DNA from: Heterotrichella gracilis
Taxonomy: Eukaryota > Sar > Xanthophyceae > Tribonematales > Xanthonemataceae
Direction: 5' to 3'
Assembly: GCA_032358255.1 (NCBI GenBank)
Contig: JAULBX010002667.1
Span: 62,001-126,000, forward strand
Length of the DNA: 64,000 nucleotides
Position 1 is the first letter of the stretch. Each line of letters opens with the position of its first letter. Positions 22,046 through 32,666 of the stretch are shown here, in pieces. The translations under genes were made by a program, and so were the position numbers. The notes below the pieces were generated by a model. The model did not search any database, was not told the origin of the DNA, and was given only the letters and a program-made list of their open reading frames with translations.

Positions 22046-25000
22046 TCATCCCCCCTCCTCCTCCCCTGCCTCCCGCCACACCCCCTCCAAGTGCAGCACC
22101 CCCCTCCTCCCCTCCTGCAGCAGCCGCACCAGCAGCCCGGTCCAAAGCTGGTAGGCGCTGGGATGGCAGTACCTGCGGGTTGGAGGGGAGAGCTGGGATA
22201 AGAAACAGAGAATAGTGCAAAGCAAAGCACCGTGCAGCAAATGGTGAAAATGGGCAAAAACAGTGCACGAGAATACACATGGCAGGTATGGTGACAGATA
22301 CCGGTGTGGCATACGCACGTGCTCAGCTTGAAAACAATTACTGATGTTTTTACATCACATGTGTCCCCATCGTCATTGTGATCAATATGCTGAAATTTCT
22401 GTGATTGATTCTCTATAGTTGCACCTGATGCAGTCCGATCCGCCCAGGTGGAATGCCCACAGGGGGTGCGTTGCGCGCCAGATGCGCAGCACAGGGAGTG
22501 ACAGCGCCTCCATGCGTGCACTGGCCAGGGTGTTGTGCCTGCCGGGGTGGGGCTTGGTGCCCAGGCGGGTGCAGTTGGCGTCGCCTGCGTGGGAGTTGCG
22601 AGGGGGAGTGAGGGGGGTCGTTCAGGGAGGGAAGTCGTTCGAGTGGTGTCGTGTGCAGGGTTGGTGTGTGTGTGTCTGTGTGAAAGCTTTGAGCTTGTAG
22701 GGGGCTGCTGTGCCCTATAGGGTACATTGATGCACCACCCATTTATCCTTTTTAGGGTTAACGGTGTTTATGCTGAGCACCAAGCAGGGCATCTATGTAC
22801 AATTCTTGGGACAGGTACTACTATTTCAATTGGGGCTATGCTGTGCAACCGCTTTCGTCTTTGTATCAACCATAGCAACTCTGGTATTGCTTGGGCGGCA
22901 TTTGCATCACATCATGTGGACACCCTCTCTCATCCCTCTTAACCAACGCCAGCAGCTCGCTGCCGTATGCCCCATACCCACACTCTCAAGGTTTAACGGA
23001 CCTTGGAACTTGTTGTGCAATCCAAAACCCTGAGCATACTTCTAACCACCCACCTTCGCCCGTGTACCACCCATGCCTGCTCTGGTAGTGCTGGGGAGGC
23101 GTCTCCATCCACATCATCTGTGGTAGCTGCTCCTTTTTCTCCTCAACAAACGCCAGGAGGTCGCTTATATCCCTGTCATATGCCTCCATGTGGGTGGGGG
23201 AATGTGAGTATGCACCCCCAAAATTGACCAGCATGATGTCGTTGTGCAGGGTGGATGAGTGGTCCAGGAGCGCGGGGAGGAAGGTGGAGACGAGCGTGCT
23301 GCCCCTGGCAAAGATGAGAGTGCATATCCTGCAACAGCAATAAATTATAATAAAATGATTTAATGTTTGTCACATAAATGTGTAATTCTTGCCAGGACCG
23401 ACACAGATATGAGTGCTTACAGAAATGAGGGTACCCTGCAACAACATTAAGTGAAGTGCTTTTCCTTGCCTGGAGCAAAAGATAGTGCATTTTAGTTCTG
23501 CTGCATGTTTTGCCAATGCTGTGGAGTGGTAAAGCACAGCGGGGAAAGGAGGTGGGAAGGAGGGTGCCGAACCCGCCAAAGGTGGGGGTGCATACACCGT
23601 GCCATAAACAAGAAAACCCTAAACCCTACAACTTTCTTTTGATCAAACGCTGTGACGAGACGTGGACACGAACAGGCAGGCAACATGTGCAACTCTAAAA
23701 CTACCTCAGGATTTTCCACTCACCGGGTATTCAAATACAGGGTGAGGCACAGGGGCGCCCGGTCGACCTCCGGAATGCTGCTATCCTGCAAGATCTCTGC
23801 TAAAGCAGCAATCCCGAGGGGGGCCACACGGCGCAGAGAGGGTGCCAGGTCATGCATGAAGCACTCCACTGCCCGGTACAAGTGTCGCATGCTGGTATCA
23901 CCCAGCAGCCACAGCGTGACACCCTACACAAGGGTCTTGGCGTTAGGGTGATAAGCTAGGGTCTGGCATCATGATGTGAAGCACCCCAGTGCCCGGTACA
24001 GGTGTCGCCCAGCAGCGCGACACTCAACACAAAGGTTTGGAGCTAGGGTCTGGCATCATAGATAGGGTTTGGATTCAAAGAAATCCTTGGAAGAAGTACT
24101 GAGGACTGCGAACTTTTTTCAACGGTCTAGGGATTAGAATACCGGTAATCCCACCCACCTGTGTCACATTCAGCAGGTCGCACAGCACGTTGTCATCAAA
24201 CTGAGATAGCCCCAATGGCCCCATACTTTCCCACTAATCCATGCAACGTCTCCCTTGAGGCAGTCACGCTGCACAGCTCTGCATCCTCCACCTGGCAAAC
24301 CTCACCCAGGTCTTTTCAAGACCCTCCCTTTTAGAGTATTTCCCACCCACCTGCGTCACATTGAGCAGGTCGCAGGGCATGATGTCATCGAAATCCAGCC
24401 CCATGCTGGCCCCATACTTGCCCACCAGCCCATGCACCGCCTCCCTTGAGGCAGTCACGCTGCACAGCTCTGCGTCCGCCACCTGGCACACCCCGCAGCA
24501 GGTGGGGTCGGAGGGTTGGCAGCCAGTGCATGCAGTGGCGGCCACATTGGCATATGATTGGTAGTCGAAGAGGGGAGGGTTCACCCGGGTGTAGGGCTGG
24601 CGCCGGTACTCTGGGGGCGGGAAAGGGGGATTGTTGCCGAGTTTCACCAGGACAGGGTCTTGAAATAAAATTAAATGCATGGTTTTACCAAAGCAGTATC
24701 AAGGGTTTTGGATGGGTCATGTCCCTCTCAAAACCCATGCGCCATCCGTTTGTTGCATACCCCTGTCACCGCCACCACCTATGCCCTGCCATGCGATGAA
24801 ACACCTTACAGTTCTCATGCCCTTCATAAAACCCTATGCTAGGGTTCATGCACACCTTCGCTTTTGTTGCACACCCGCGCCACTGCCACCAGCTGCGCTT
24901 GCCATGCTAGGGACGATGACTCCCCTTCGGGAGGTAATCGCATCTCCCCCCCTGATGCACCGCTGCTGCCCTCTTCACCCTCCCCCGCCCCGGCCTCGTG

Positions 25001-25237
25001 CTTTTTCCGGTTTAAATAAAACCCCTTGTGGTGTCCCCGGTGGCGCGATTTCTCCGACAGGGACCGGCCGCGGTCCCCAAGGTGTGCGGGGCGATGGGGA
25101 TGGGGCTGCAAATGTGGGCCAATTCCCTCTCCCGGTTCTGCCTTGTATAGATCTCCCCTGGTGGCTGTGGTGGCAGAGAGGGCTAGTAGGAGGGAACACA
25201 GGGCGGTCCTGGGGGAGAGCTGCAGAAATACACACAT
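22046..25237 (-). CDS. secreted TBL/PC-esterase-like SGNH-family protein
   Basis: Six exons, all phases consistent: 25237-24856, 24658-24351, 23923-23724, 23328-23054, 22584-22425, 22172-22046, giving 483 residues. An N-terminal signal peptide (TALCSLLLALSATTATRG) is followed by a low-complexity basic/acidic linker. A Cys-rich stretch (CTGCQPSDPTCCGVCQ) follows. The SGNH block starts LWLLGDTSMRHLYRAVECF, then IMLVNFGGAYS, MMWMETPPQHY, and a C-terminal SDCIRYCHPSAYQLW. This order matches PC-esterase/trichome-birefringence-like or Cas1-like O-acyltransferases, which acetylate cell-wall polysaccharides. Two expected catalytic positions deviate: GDS is GDT (though a Ser follows) and the DxxH-like box is DCIR, so activity is uncertain. 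Three introns carry decayed exon copies. Confidence 0.7.
22875..22985 (-). repeat. decayed copy of part of TBL-like exon 23328-23054
   Basis: Resembles 23082-23195 (the segment encoding DRDISDLLAFVEEKKEQLPQ and PPQHYQ). Lies in the following intron in transcript sense. Strongly diverged. Confidence 0.6.
23970..24050 (-). repeat. decayed copy of the 5' end of TBL-like exon 23923-23724
   Basis: Repeats about 23870-23945, including the GDTSMRHLYRA coding block and the preceding intron (ctagggtctggcatcat). Lies upstream of the real exon. Confidence 0.75.
24158..24312 (-). repeat. duplicate of the 3' half of TBL-like exon 24658-24351
   Basis: About 150 bp copying 24348-24498, including the region encoding VCQVADAELCSVTASRE through LLNVTQ and the GTGGGT donor. 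It has small deletions, so it is probably not a functional exon, but the donor is intact. Confidence 0.85.
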
Positions 25238-26815
25238 GAAGGTATATTGAAAATAAACAAAATACAGTGCGTGCGGTCACGGTCCTTGCGAATTACAGGC
25301 GGCATGCTGGGAGCAGGGGCATCTCGGCAGCAGAGGTGTGCAGGCCATGCATGGGGTGGTGAGTAAGCTGCACACTCCAATGCACAGATGGGCAAACCAA
25401 TATAGACCCCGTGCAGCTGGAAATACCCAGGAATAAACCATTGGTGCAATGTAGATAAAAGTAGTGTAACAAATGTGAAATATCTCATGTATGTTATGCA
25501 GATAAATCAGCATTATCATTATGGATCTACCTTTTCAAGTGTCCATGGAGTGTTGCGTTGCCTCAGGGCAAGCCACATATGCATGCATATACGAAATGCT
25601 TGCAGTCATAATGTCCACCATACTGTGCGTCACTAAGTGCAGCTAGTACACTAAGTCGCACCCAGATACGTCGCTTCTCCCGTGCCTTGACCATTGGCGC
25701 GCAACGCCTCACCCGGCGCCCATGGTGGAACCTCTCGTGGTCCTTGCGCGCAATTGCATGTACGTATTGCGCTGCAACTGCAGTGTTTACATAACCTGTC
25801 CCAGGCGGTGTTCGGTTGTTGACATCACCTATACGATGGTGTATCCGGTATTGATAGTGAACTGTACCGGGCGTGGGTTGCAAAGTGCTTCAGGGACTGG
25901 GTGGGTTGGCTTGGTTGCTAGGTATGGTGCAAGATGAATCGTTTGGGAGAAACTCACGGAGCTGTAAGTGGATAGTCGGAAAGGTGAGCCACAGGTGAGC
26001 CGTGTTTCAGACCAATACTCGTCGATCGCAGAGTCAAAGGTGCCTTTTTAACAACTCAACACCCATGCAAACACCCACACTGTTTGTTTTCGATATTGGA
26101 AATGATTTTGTTTTTTGGGACCACACACTTGTGCCAACAGCTATTTAGGCTGGTACATGCAACCTGTAAGCGAGCAGATAAGAAAAACTAATCAAAGACA
26201 CTTGCGTTTTAGCTGCTTGGCGTGACTACAAGTTGTAGTACAAGTGGCGTTCCTCAGGTCAGCGTAGCCAAGGTAAGTCACGTGCATGCATTATAGTCAC
26301 AACGTATTTGTGTGCGGGTCGCACGGCCATTTGTATCCTAGGTTGGCCGGTTGTAACGCGCCCATTCAATACAACCAAGGAGTAGTAAAGCACACTGGTG
26401 GGGCGTGGCTGGTCGTCGACATCTACACTGCATGCATGCATCACAATCCCCACAACCCTCAACATGCCTGGTTGAGGCGATAACGGACCAGCCACACCCA
26501 TCAGCTCAAAGCAAAACATCTGTTCTGCTTTATGTAATATGGCATGATTTTGTAACGGCGAAATCTGGGGAGCGCTTCTCATCCCACCATCTCACTGGCG
26601 CCATGCACCCGAGGGACCACTGACCAGTGCTCTGGTTTATACGTCTACACTAAATTTTACACAGGGTGACACTGTGCGGCTCCAGCAGATGCCCCTGTAC
26701 CACTCGATGTACCCTAAACCCTACGAGTTTTCTGCTCATTGCAGGCTTACTTCCTCCGCCCTGCCAGCTAGCTTCCCTTGGATTACCCTAATCCTACACA
26801 GGGCGGCACTCTACC
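25238..26815. other. intergenic, divergent promoters
   Basis: Lies between the TBL-like gene (-) and the plastid protein gene (+), so it should contain both promoters. No coding or RNA feature could be supported. Confidence 0.5.
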
Positions 26816-29090
26816 ATGGTGGCTCCAGCAGCTGCCCTGCACCACTCCCCCTTCCAAGCCAACGTGGCGCAGCATAAGCAAAACCCTAGGCTAGGGCGAG
26901 CGAGGCCAGCCTCACGGGCACAGCGGCAGGAGCAAAACCCTAGGCTAGGGCGTGCAAAGGCAGTGCAGAGGGAGGGTCAGCAAGGGAGGCATGGTATTGA
27001 GGGCATCTCCCGATCACAGCTGCTGCGACTGGCTGCCTCCACAGGTAAGGGTCTTGGGAAAAGCACGACAGAAATTCATTGCAACACAGATGCAGTTGGC
27101 GGGCACCAGCCCTCAACCGCCTGTGAGGCGCCCAGGGCTGGTGCCCTTCCCACGAATCCGGTATAATCATATTGTGTATGTTTTTGTTGGAAAGGCGGCC
27201 TTTACCGTTTTAATATTAAGGCTGTGCATCAAGTCTTTCATCGAGTCTGTTTGTGACATCATCCCCAGCCTCCCTGCTTCTCTCATCTCCGGCAGCCCCA
27301 GGCCCAATGCCACAAATTTCCTTTCCTTTACAATATCTAGTTCACGTTTTATAATATTTTCTCACTTGCATCCCCAGGCCTGCTGTCTTCTGCTGCTGTG
27401 GCCGTCCCCCAAGCAGTCTCCCCCCCACTGGCCCTGGCACAGTCACAGGAGCCAGCCCCACCACAGCTGAAGCCAGGGGAGGTAGGCCAACCCTCGGTTC
27501 TTTGTGCCCCACGTTTGCATTCTTTATTGGCCAGTACTATTTCAATGGTCATATGTAAATGACTTTTTTTAATCAATTTGTAATGATGCATTGTATCAGT
27601 TTCTGTTGCACCACCTGTTCCAGGGGTGTAGCTTTGTTTGCTGGCGGCAGCCAGCTAATAGTGTCCAATCTACTTCACATTCGTAAATGCACAAATTCAC
27701 AAAATGCGCAATACAACTAATTTGCACTGATGTGTCCCCCCAGGTGTACCTCCAGGCGCTGAACGGCAGCCAGCTGGGAGTTTCCATCTACCCCATCTTC
27801 TCATACAACGCCTCAGGGGGTGGGGGCAAGGGATGGGTCACTAACCTCCCCGCGAGCTCATCTGAAGAAACCCTAGACCCTACCGAGGGCGAGGAGACCC
27901 TAAACCCTACTGAGACCGGTTCTCAGATCCTGAACATCACCTTTGATGCCGCCTCCCTATTCATCCCCCCTGTGGGCCCTGGCACCACCACCGTTGGGGG
28001 GGTACCCCTACCACCCCCCCTGCGGATCTCAATCGTCCCCACCAAATTGGAGGGCACTGTGGACCGAAGCACGGGTATTGTTGAGCTGGAATTCCTGGCG
28101 CAGTTCAACTTCACTGCTGGGCCGCTGTACAAGGTGGGTCAGGTGGCAAAACCCAAACCCTTATACCTAAACCCTCATTCCTACATCGATCAGCTGTTGT
28201 ACAAGGTGGGTCCAAAGGCAAAACCCTAGACCCTAACGCTCCCCGATGTCACCTGATGCAACCCCAGCCCCTCTCCGAGGGTAGGCCTCCCCCTCAGCAT
28301 GTCCAACTCCCTCACCGCACCACGCCACGCCATGCCACACCACGCACCACATGCCACCCATGTGTCATGACGGCCCCTTGTTATGTCCACCCGTTTCCCC
28401 ACCACCCCACACCTCATCACAGCCCCCACACACCCGCCACACCACCCACCACCACCATTCGCATCCCATTCCATAATGCATCCCCCCCGCATCCCTCACC
28501 CACCAACCTCCCTCCCCACACGCAGGCCGCCCCCCTGATCGTGTCCACCCGCCTCACCACCGAGTCCTCATCCGGACCCTTGCGCAGCGGCACGGGCAGG
28601 AGGATGGATGCAGATGGATACGCAAAGTACGATTAGGGTTTAGGGTTTAGGGGTAGGGAGGGATGCACAAGTTTACGCATTGCATACACACGAGCATAAT
28701 TGCTTTTTGGTGAAGTGGAGCTCCCAATGGGCTTAGGATCAAAGGTTGCGCTAACAGTAATGACTGGTGACGCCAGGCGATTGGGCACAAAATTGCGTGA
28801 ATGGGCAAGTGTGCGAGCCACAAGTTGGGCGCCAAAATGCATCATTTCCTGCTGGCATTTGCCCACAGGACTTCAGTATGTCCACACAAGTTAACAGTGT
28901 ATGTGAATAAATTTGAAAAGTCCAGTTCCTGGCATCTGCTGCAGCTGGCATTTGACCCCCGCTCCCGTGTCTGTGCAGGCTGGTGGGCGTGGCGCGCGTG
29001 CCCCTCACCGACGACGCCTTCTTGAATAACTTCCTCATGCTCCCCACGGATGCGCTGGCGGTGCTTGAGTCAAGGCTGCTGTTTGGATGA
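26816..29090 (+). CDS. probable thylakoid-lumen/chloroplast protein of unknown function
   Basis: Five exons with consistent phase: 26816-27044, 27378-27481, 27744-28133, 28526-28626, 28979-29090, giving 311 residues. The first 75 residues are basic and lack acidic clusters, like a chloroplast transit peptide. SRSQLLRLAASTGLLSSA then VPPLALAQ-like residues resemble a bipartite lumen signal, although a strict twin-Arg is absent. The mature part shows VYLQALNGSQLGVSIYP, ILNITFDAASLFIPP, LEGTVDRSTGIVELEF and VSTRLTTESSSGPLRSGTG. The C-terminus LVGVARVPLTDDAFLNNFLMLP looks strongly conserved in style, but I cannot assign a family. Exon 3 encodes a small tandem ETLDPTEGEETLNPTE made from telomere-like aaaccctaga/ccctaaaccct words. 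Degenerate copies of the last exon lie downstream. Confidence 0.75.
28190..28230 (+). repeat. decayed copy of an exon end plus donor (plastid protein gene)
   Basis: Repeats 28120-28156: ctgtacaaggtgggtc followed by ggcaaaaccc. The donor is retained. Confidence 0.7.
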
Positions 29091-30004
29091 GGGGCTTGGC
29101 GGGGTGCTAGTAAGTGGACCATCATCGGTGTGACTGGGTGTCTGAATCAGTTCTGGATCATGGTTTTGGTTACTTACCAGGCAAGGATGACATCGTAGTA
29201 TTTAGTGTTGGGGAATTGAATGACTTTGCATGCTCCCCACGTATGCACTGGCCCAGGGGGTTAATTGCAGTGCTAGGGGACAGACTGTTGCTTAGATGAG
29301 GGGCGAGTGGGCATCAAACGTTGTGACTCAGATTATTACCTGAGGGGGGACCATCGTGACATGCCAAGCCAGGTATCTTTTTGTGTCTTCAAATTTGAAA
29401 TTTGAAGTCAGTGGCTCAGTATTATCGTGCTCCCCAGTTACCCTCAGTGTATGCGCTGGCAGTGCCGCGTGGGGCATAGTGTGCGCTGGCAATGCAGCGT
29501 GAAGCAAGGCGTTGGGCAAGGTCCTTGCTGGAGCTTGGACAAATATAGTTGTAGGTCGTCCTCAACAATGGATGATGCATATTGTATTGGAAACCGCATG
29601 ATGACATTGCATGCAGCATATGGGTATCTATAATGTAAACATTTGACATGGCATGCATGTCATGTCAACCATTATGGAAGGACTACCTATTCTGGTGGCC
29701 TCATAATGTTTGCTGTGGACCGCATGCAGGATATTGATATCCATGATGCGAACTTTTATATCTTTCACATGACCTTGCTGAGAATCGTGAATTATCCACC
29801 CGTGAATTGGCCCGGCCCGGGATCAGCAGTACTGTCAGTGCACTCACCCAGTCTGGGCTGCAATAGCAAGAGTGCTACAAGGGTGCCACATTCACCTATT
29901 AGGATGTTAGTAACAGATAGGTAATTGTCTTGCCATTATGGTACGATACCCAGTCTTGCACATGGTCAACCTATGGGAATTTTGCAAACGACATGCATGC
30001 GACA
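29091..30004. other. intergenic with echoes of the plastid gene terminus
   Basis: 29225-29305 and 29425-29490 resemble 29028-29098 (catgctccccacg-atgc-ctgg, and in the first copy a gatgagggg gene end). Otherwise no coding feature. Convergent gene ends. Confidence 0.5.
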
Positions 30005-31425
30005 TTAATCATTGCTGTCTCCCTTGCTGGGCTTGGAGTATGCCTGCTTCAGCAACCAGGCCTTGGCAGAGGCATACTCCGCAAATTGCGCAGCAGAGTC
30101 TGGTGGGTCCATCAGCTGCCCATCCTCAACCGAAAACAACTGGCTGATAGCAATTAAAGATGGGTGGAAGTCTACCTGCTGCATCATGTACCTCCCGTAC
30201 GCGCCTTGCAAGGCAACTTTTGGACCGGGAGGCTCAGGCAACATAATAGCCAGATTGGCACCACTGCGCCTGTATACATAGGATAAGACAGGGTTGCAGC
30301 AGAGGCAGCGCAGGTCTGGGTGCATCTGGTGGGGCATGGGAAGCTCAAAGCTGGGCGGGCGTCTGCGGTAATCACAGTCAAGGCCCGTCAACACCAGCCG
30401 CGTCAGATTGGGCATGGCTGGAATGGTGAACACTTCATTTTCCTTGTTGGATGTGACCCCAAGCTCCTCCAGGTGTGTGAGCCTTGACACTATGGCGGCC
30501 ATGTCGCTGATGGGGAAGCTCAGCACCAGTAGCTTGCGCAGGTTGGGCAGTGGGGCGAGGGCGGGCAGGAGAGCTGGGAAAAGCCCCATCACCTCCTTCT
30601 GCAGGAACTCATTTCCATCTACAGTCCCGCGCAGCTGGAGGTCTACCAGCGAGGAGGGAAGACAGCTGCCTGGGAACTGCACATGGGCGATGCCGATTGT
30701 CATCAAGGTGAGGCTGGTAAGGGAAGTCAGCTGGGAGAGGTTGGCTGGGACTGAGCAAGGCCCAAAGGAGAACAGGTCAACACGCAGCGCTGCAAGTTGG
30801 GCAGGCTGCGCACTGTCTTGTCAGTTGGCATAAACCATGCAGTGAGTAGGGTGACGCTGGGCAGGTAGAGAAGCGCCCCTGCCGCCTCCCTGGCGCTACT
30901 TCTAATTTCCAGCTCCTTCAGTTGTGTGAGGGTTTTGAGCTGGGTGAAGCTGCCAAACGATTGCGCGCTGTGATCGACTGCTTTTAATTCCAGGCGAGTG
31001 AGGCGAGTCAGAGCACAGAGCTGCCTGCAAGTGTCTGCAGCGTTGATTGGATCTGGTGATAGTCGCAGACTTGCAAATGACTGCAGCACCGCTGGATTCA
31101 CGGCAGCCAGCAGATGTTGACAAACTTGGGTCTGCCAGTTGTAGCCCCATCCCAAGTTTAGTTTGCTGGTGCCCGACAGCCTGTTCCGCAACCAAGCAAG
31201 GAGGTCCTGCTGACTTACTAGGTCTAAGCTGGGCCTTGCCCCTAGGATGATGGTATCCCACACGGCGCTGGGCCCTTGCAGCAGGTCCCGCCACTTGGAA
31301 CACACCAGGGAGAGCTTAGCTGTTTTTCCAGTGTTGGTCCAGGGCAGCTGGTTGACCTTCACGAAGATGTTGATGAGGCAGTCGTCCGGCAGGTCATGTA
31401 TGTGCAGGGTGTTGCTGCGCGCCAT
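30005..31425 (-). pseudogene. F-box/LRR-like gene with a 1-nt frameshift (paralogue 1)
   Basis: Intronless. Starts MARSNTLHIHDLPDDCLINIF (ATG at 31425), an F-box that would bind Skp1 in an SCF ubiquitin ligase, followed by leucine-rich repeats. The reading frame breaks at about 30780-30795: up to RSLPNLQRCVL it matches the paralogue at 32667-34076, then it is one base short and hits a stop near 30727. The second part, from CSVPAN-like codons through QFPGSCLPSSLVDLQL, PNLRKLLVLSFPISDMAA and the C-terminus, continues in another frame to 30005. Apart from this single lesion both halves are intact, so a recent pseudogene, a sequencing error or a short intron are the alternatives. Confidence 0.75.
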
Positions 31426-32666
31426 GTCGCACCCAGCTGTGATATGCACTGCAAAACAGTAGTGTACAGTCACTAGTAGAGCCTCTTTGGACCCTCTTTG
31501 GACACGGCGGGGTAAACCTGAAAGTAACTGCTGAAGAGGAAACAAAGCGCTAGAACAGGGCGAGGAAGACCACTGTGACACGCCTATGTGTGACTGCAGA
31601 ATTCTACTGCAAAAGCACGATGTGGGCGATATTGGGTAAGAGCTATAGCTCAAACCCAGTAGCACCCACGTCGCATTTTTCCGTTGTTAGCAGTGTGTAG
31701 CTTGTTTGACTTGCTCCTTGGGTCTTGACAAGTTGTCACAAGTCAGATGCCATCAGCAATCCGGTATATATCTAGATGCATCGCAGAGTATGGCTTACTC
31801 ACCTCAGCGTTGTGCGTTTGGTATATTTTTAGCTTGTCACAACATTGTCTGAGTATTAACTGCGGGTGAAACTGCTTCCAGGGCTTCTACGTCGGTTGCA
31901 TGCATGAGACTTCAAATCTCTGAACCTTACCCTGCTGCTGCTGCTGACTCTGCCAGCGTTCGTTTAGGTTTCCTCGATAAACTGCGCTGGCTTCTACTGT
32001 TCTGCCACCTGACGTGCAAGCCGTGTTTTGTGCGTATTTTTGACGTGCCGCCCGGGTTTAGGTTTGTTTCCAATGCATGCGTATGGCAAAAATGCATGCA
32101 TGCGTATTACATGGACAACGATAAGTTGGGTAGACCAGTTGATGCACGACACAGAAACCACAGACGCAAAGTTAAGGGATAACTTTGTTGGAGGACTTAC
32201 ACTAACAAGATACTTTGCGCTACGGTATTATTTGTGTGATTTTGGGGGGGAAATAAATAAGCTTCACTCAGGAGGGACACCCGGAACACCCAGAGAAAGG
32301 CATGAAGCGAAGCCTAGAAGTTGCCACCACGTTAGACTCTTAAACTGGCGCACATATCCTGAGGTGGGTTGTACGGTTTCAGCCGAGCCCTGCAAGCTCA
32401 TGCATAACCCAACCTGGGCTACTGTCAAGAGTGTGTTGCGGATCACTTCAAAGCTGACCTCAAGCTACTTATGCCTGTGTCAGGAACAATTCTACACCCA
32501 ATTGCAGGTGGGTGTTTTGAAGCTTTGCTCTCCTACCGCATTTCCCCTCTTTACAGTGCCTTTTCATCGCTGTCAATGCATGCATATGCGTGCCCGAGGA
32601 GGCTCTACAGCTCACTACTAAGTGTACACTACGTGTATTGCAGTGCCCATCAGAGCTGGGTGCGAC
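31426..32666. other. head-to-head F-box promoter region
   Basis: Separates two divergent F-box paralogues. Both genes share similar codons just before the ATG (encoding AV-I-AGCDMA), so duplication extended into the 5' UTR. Open frames within (for example 32028-32621) have no recognisable domain. Confidence 0.5.
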
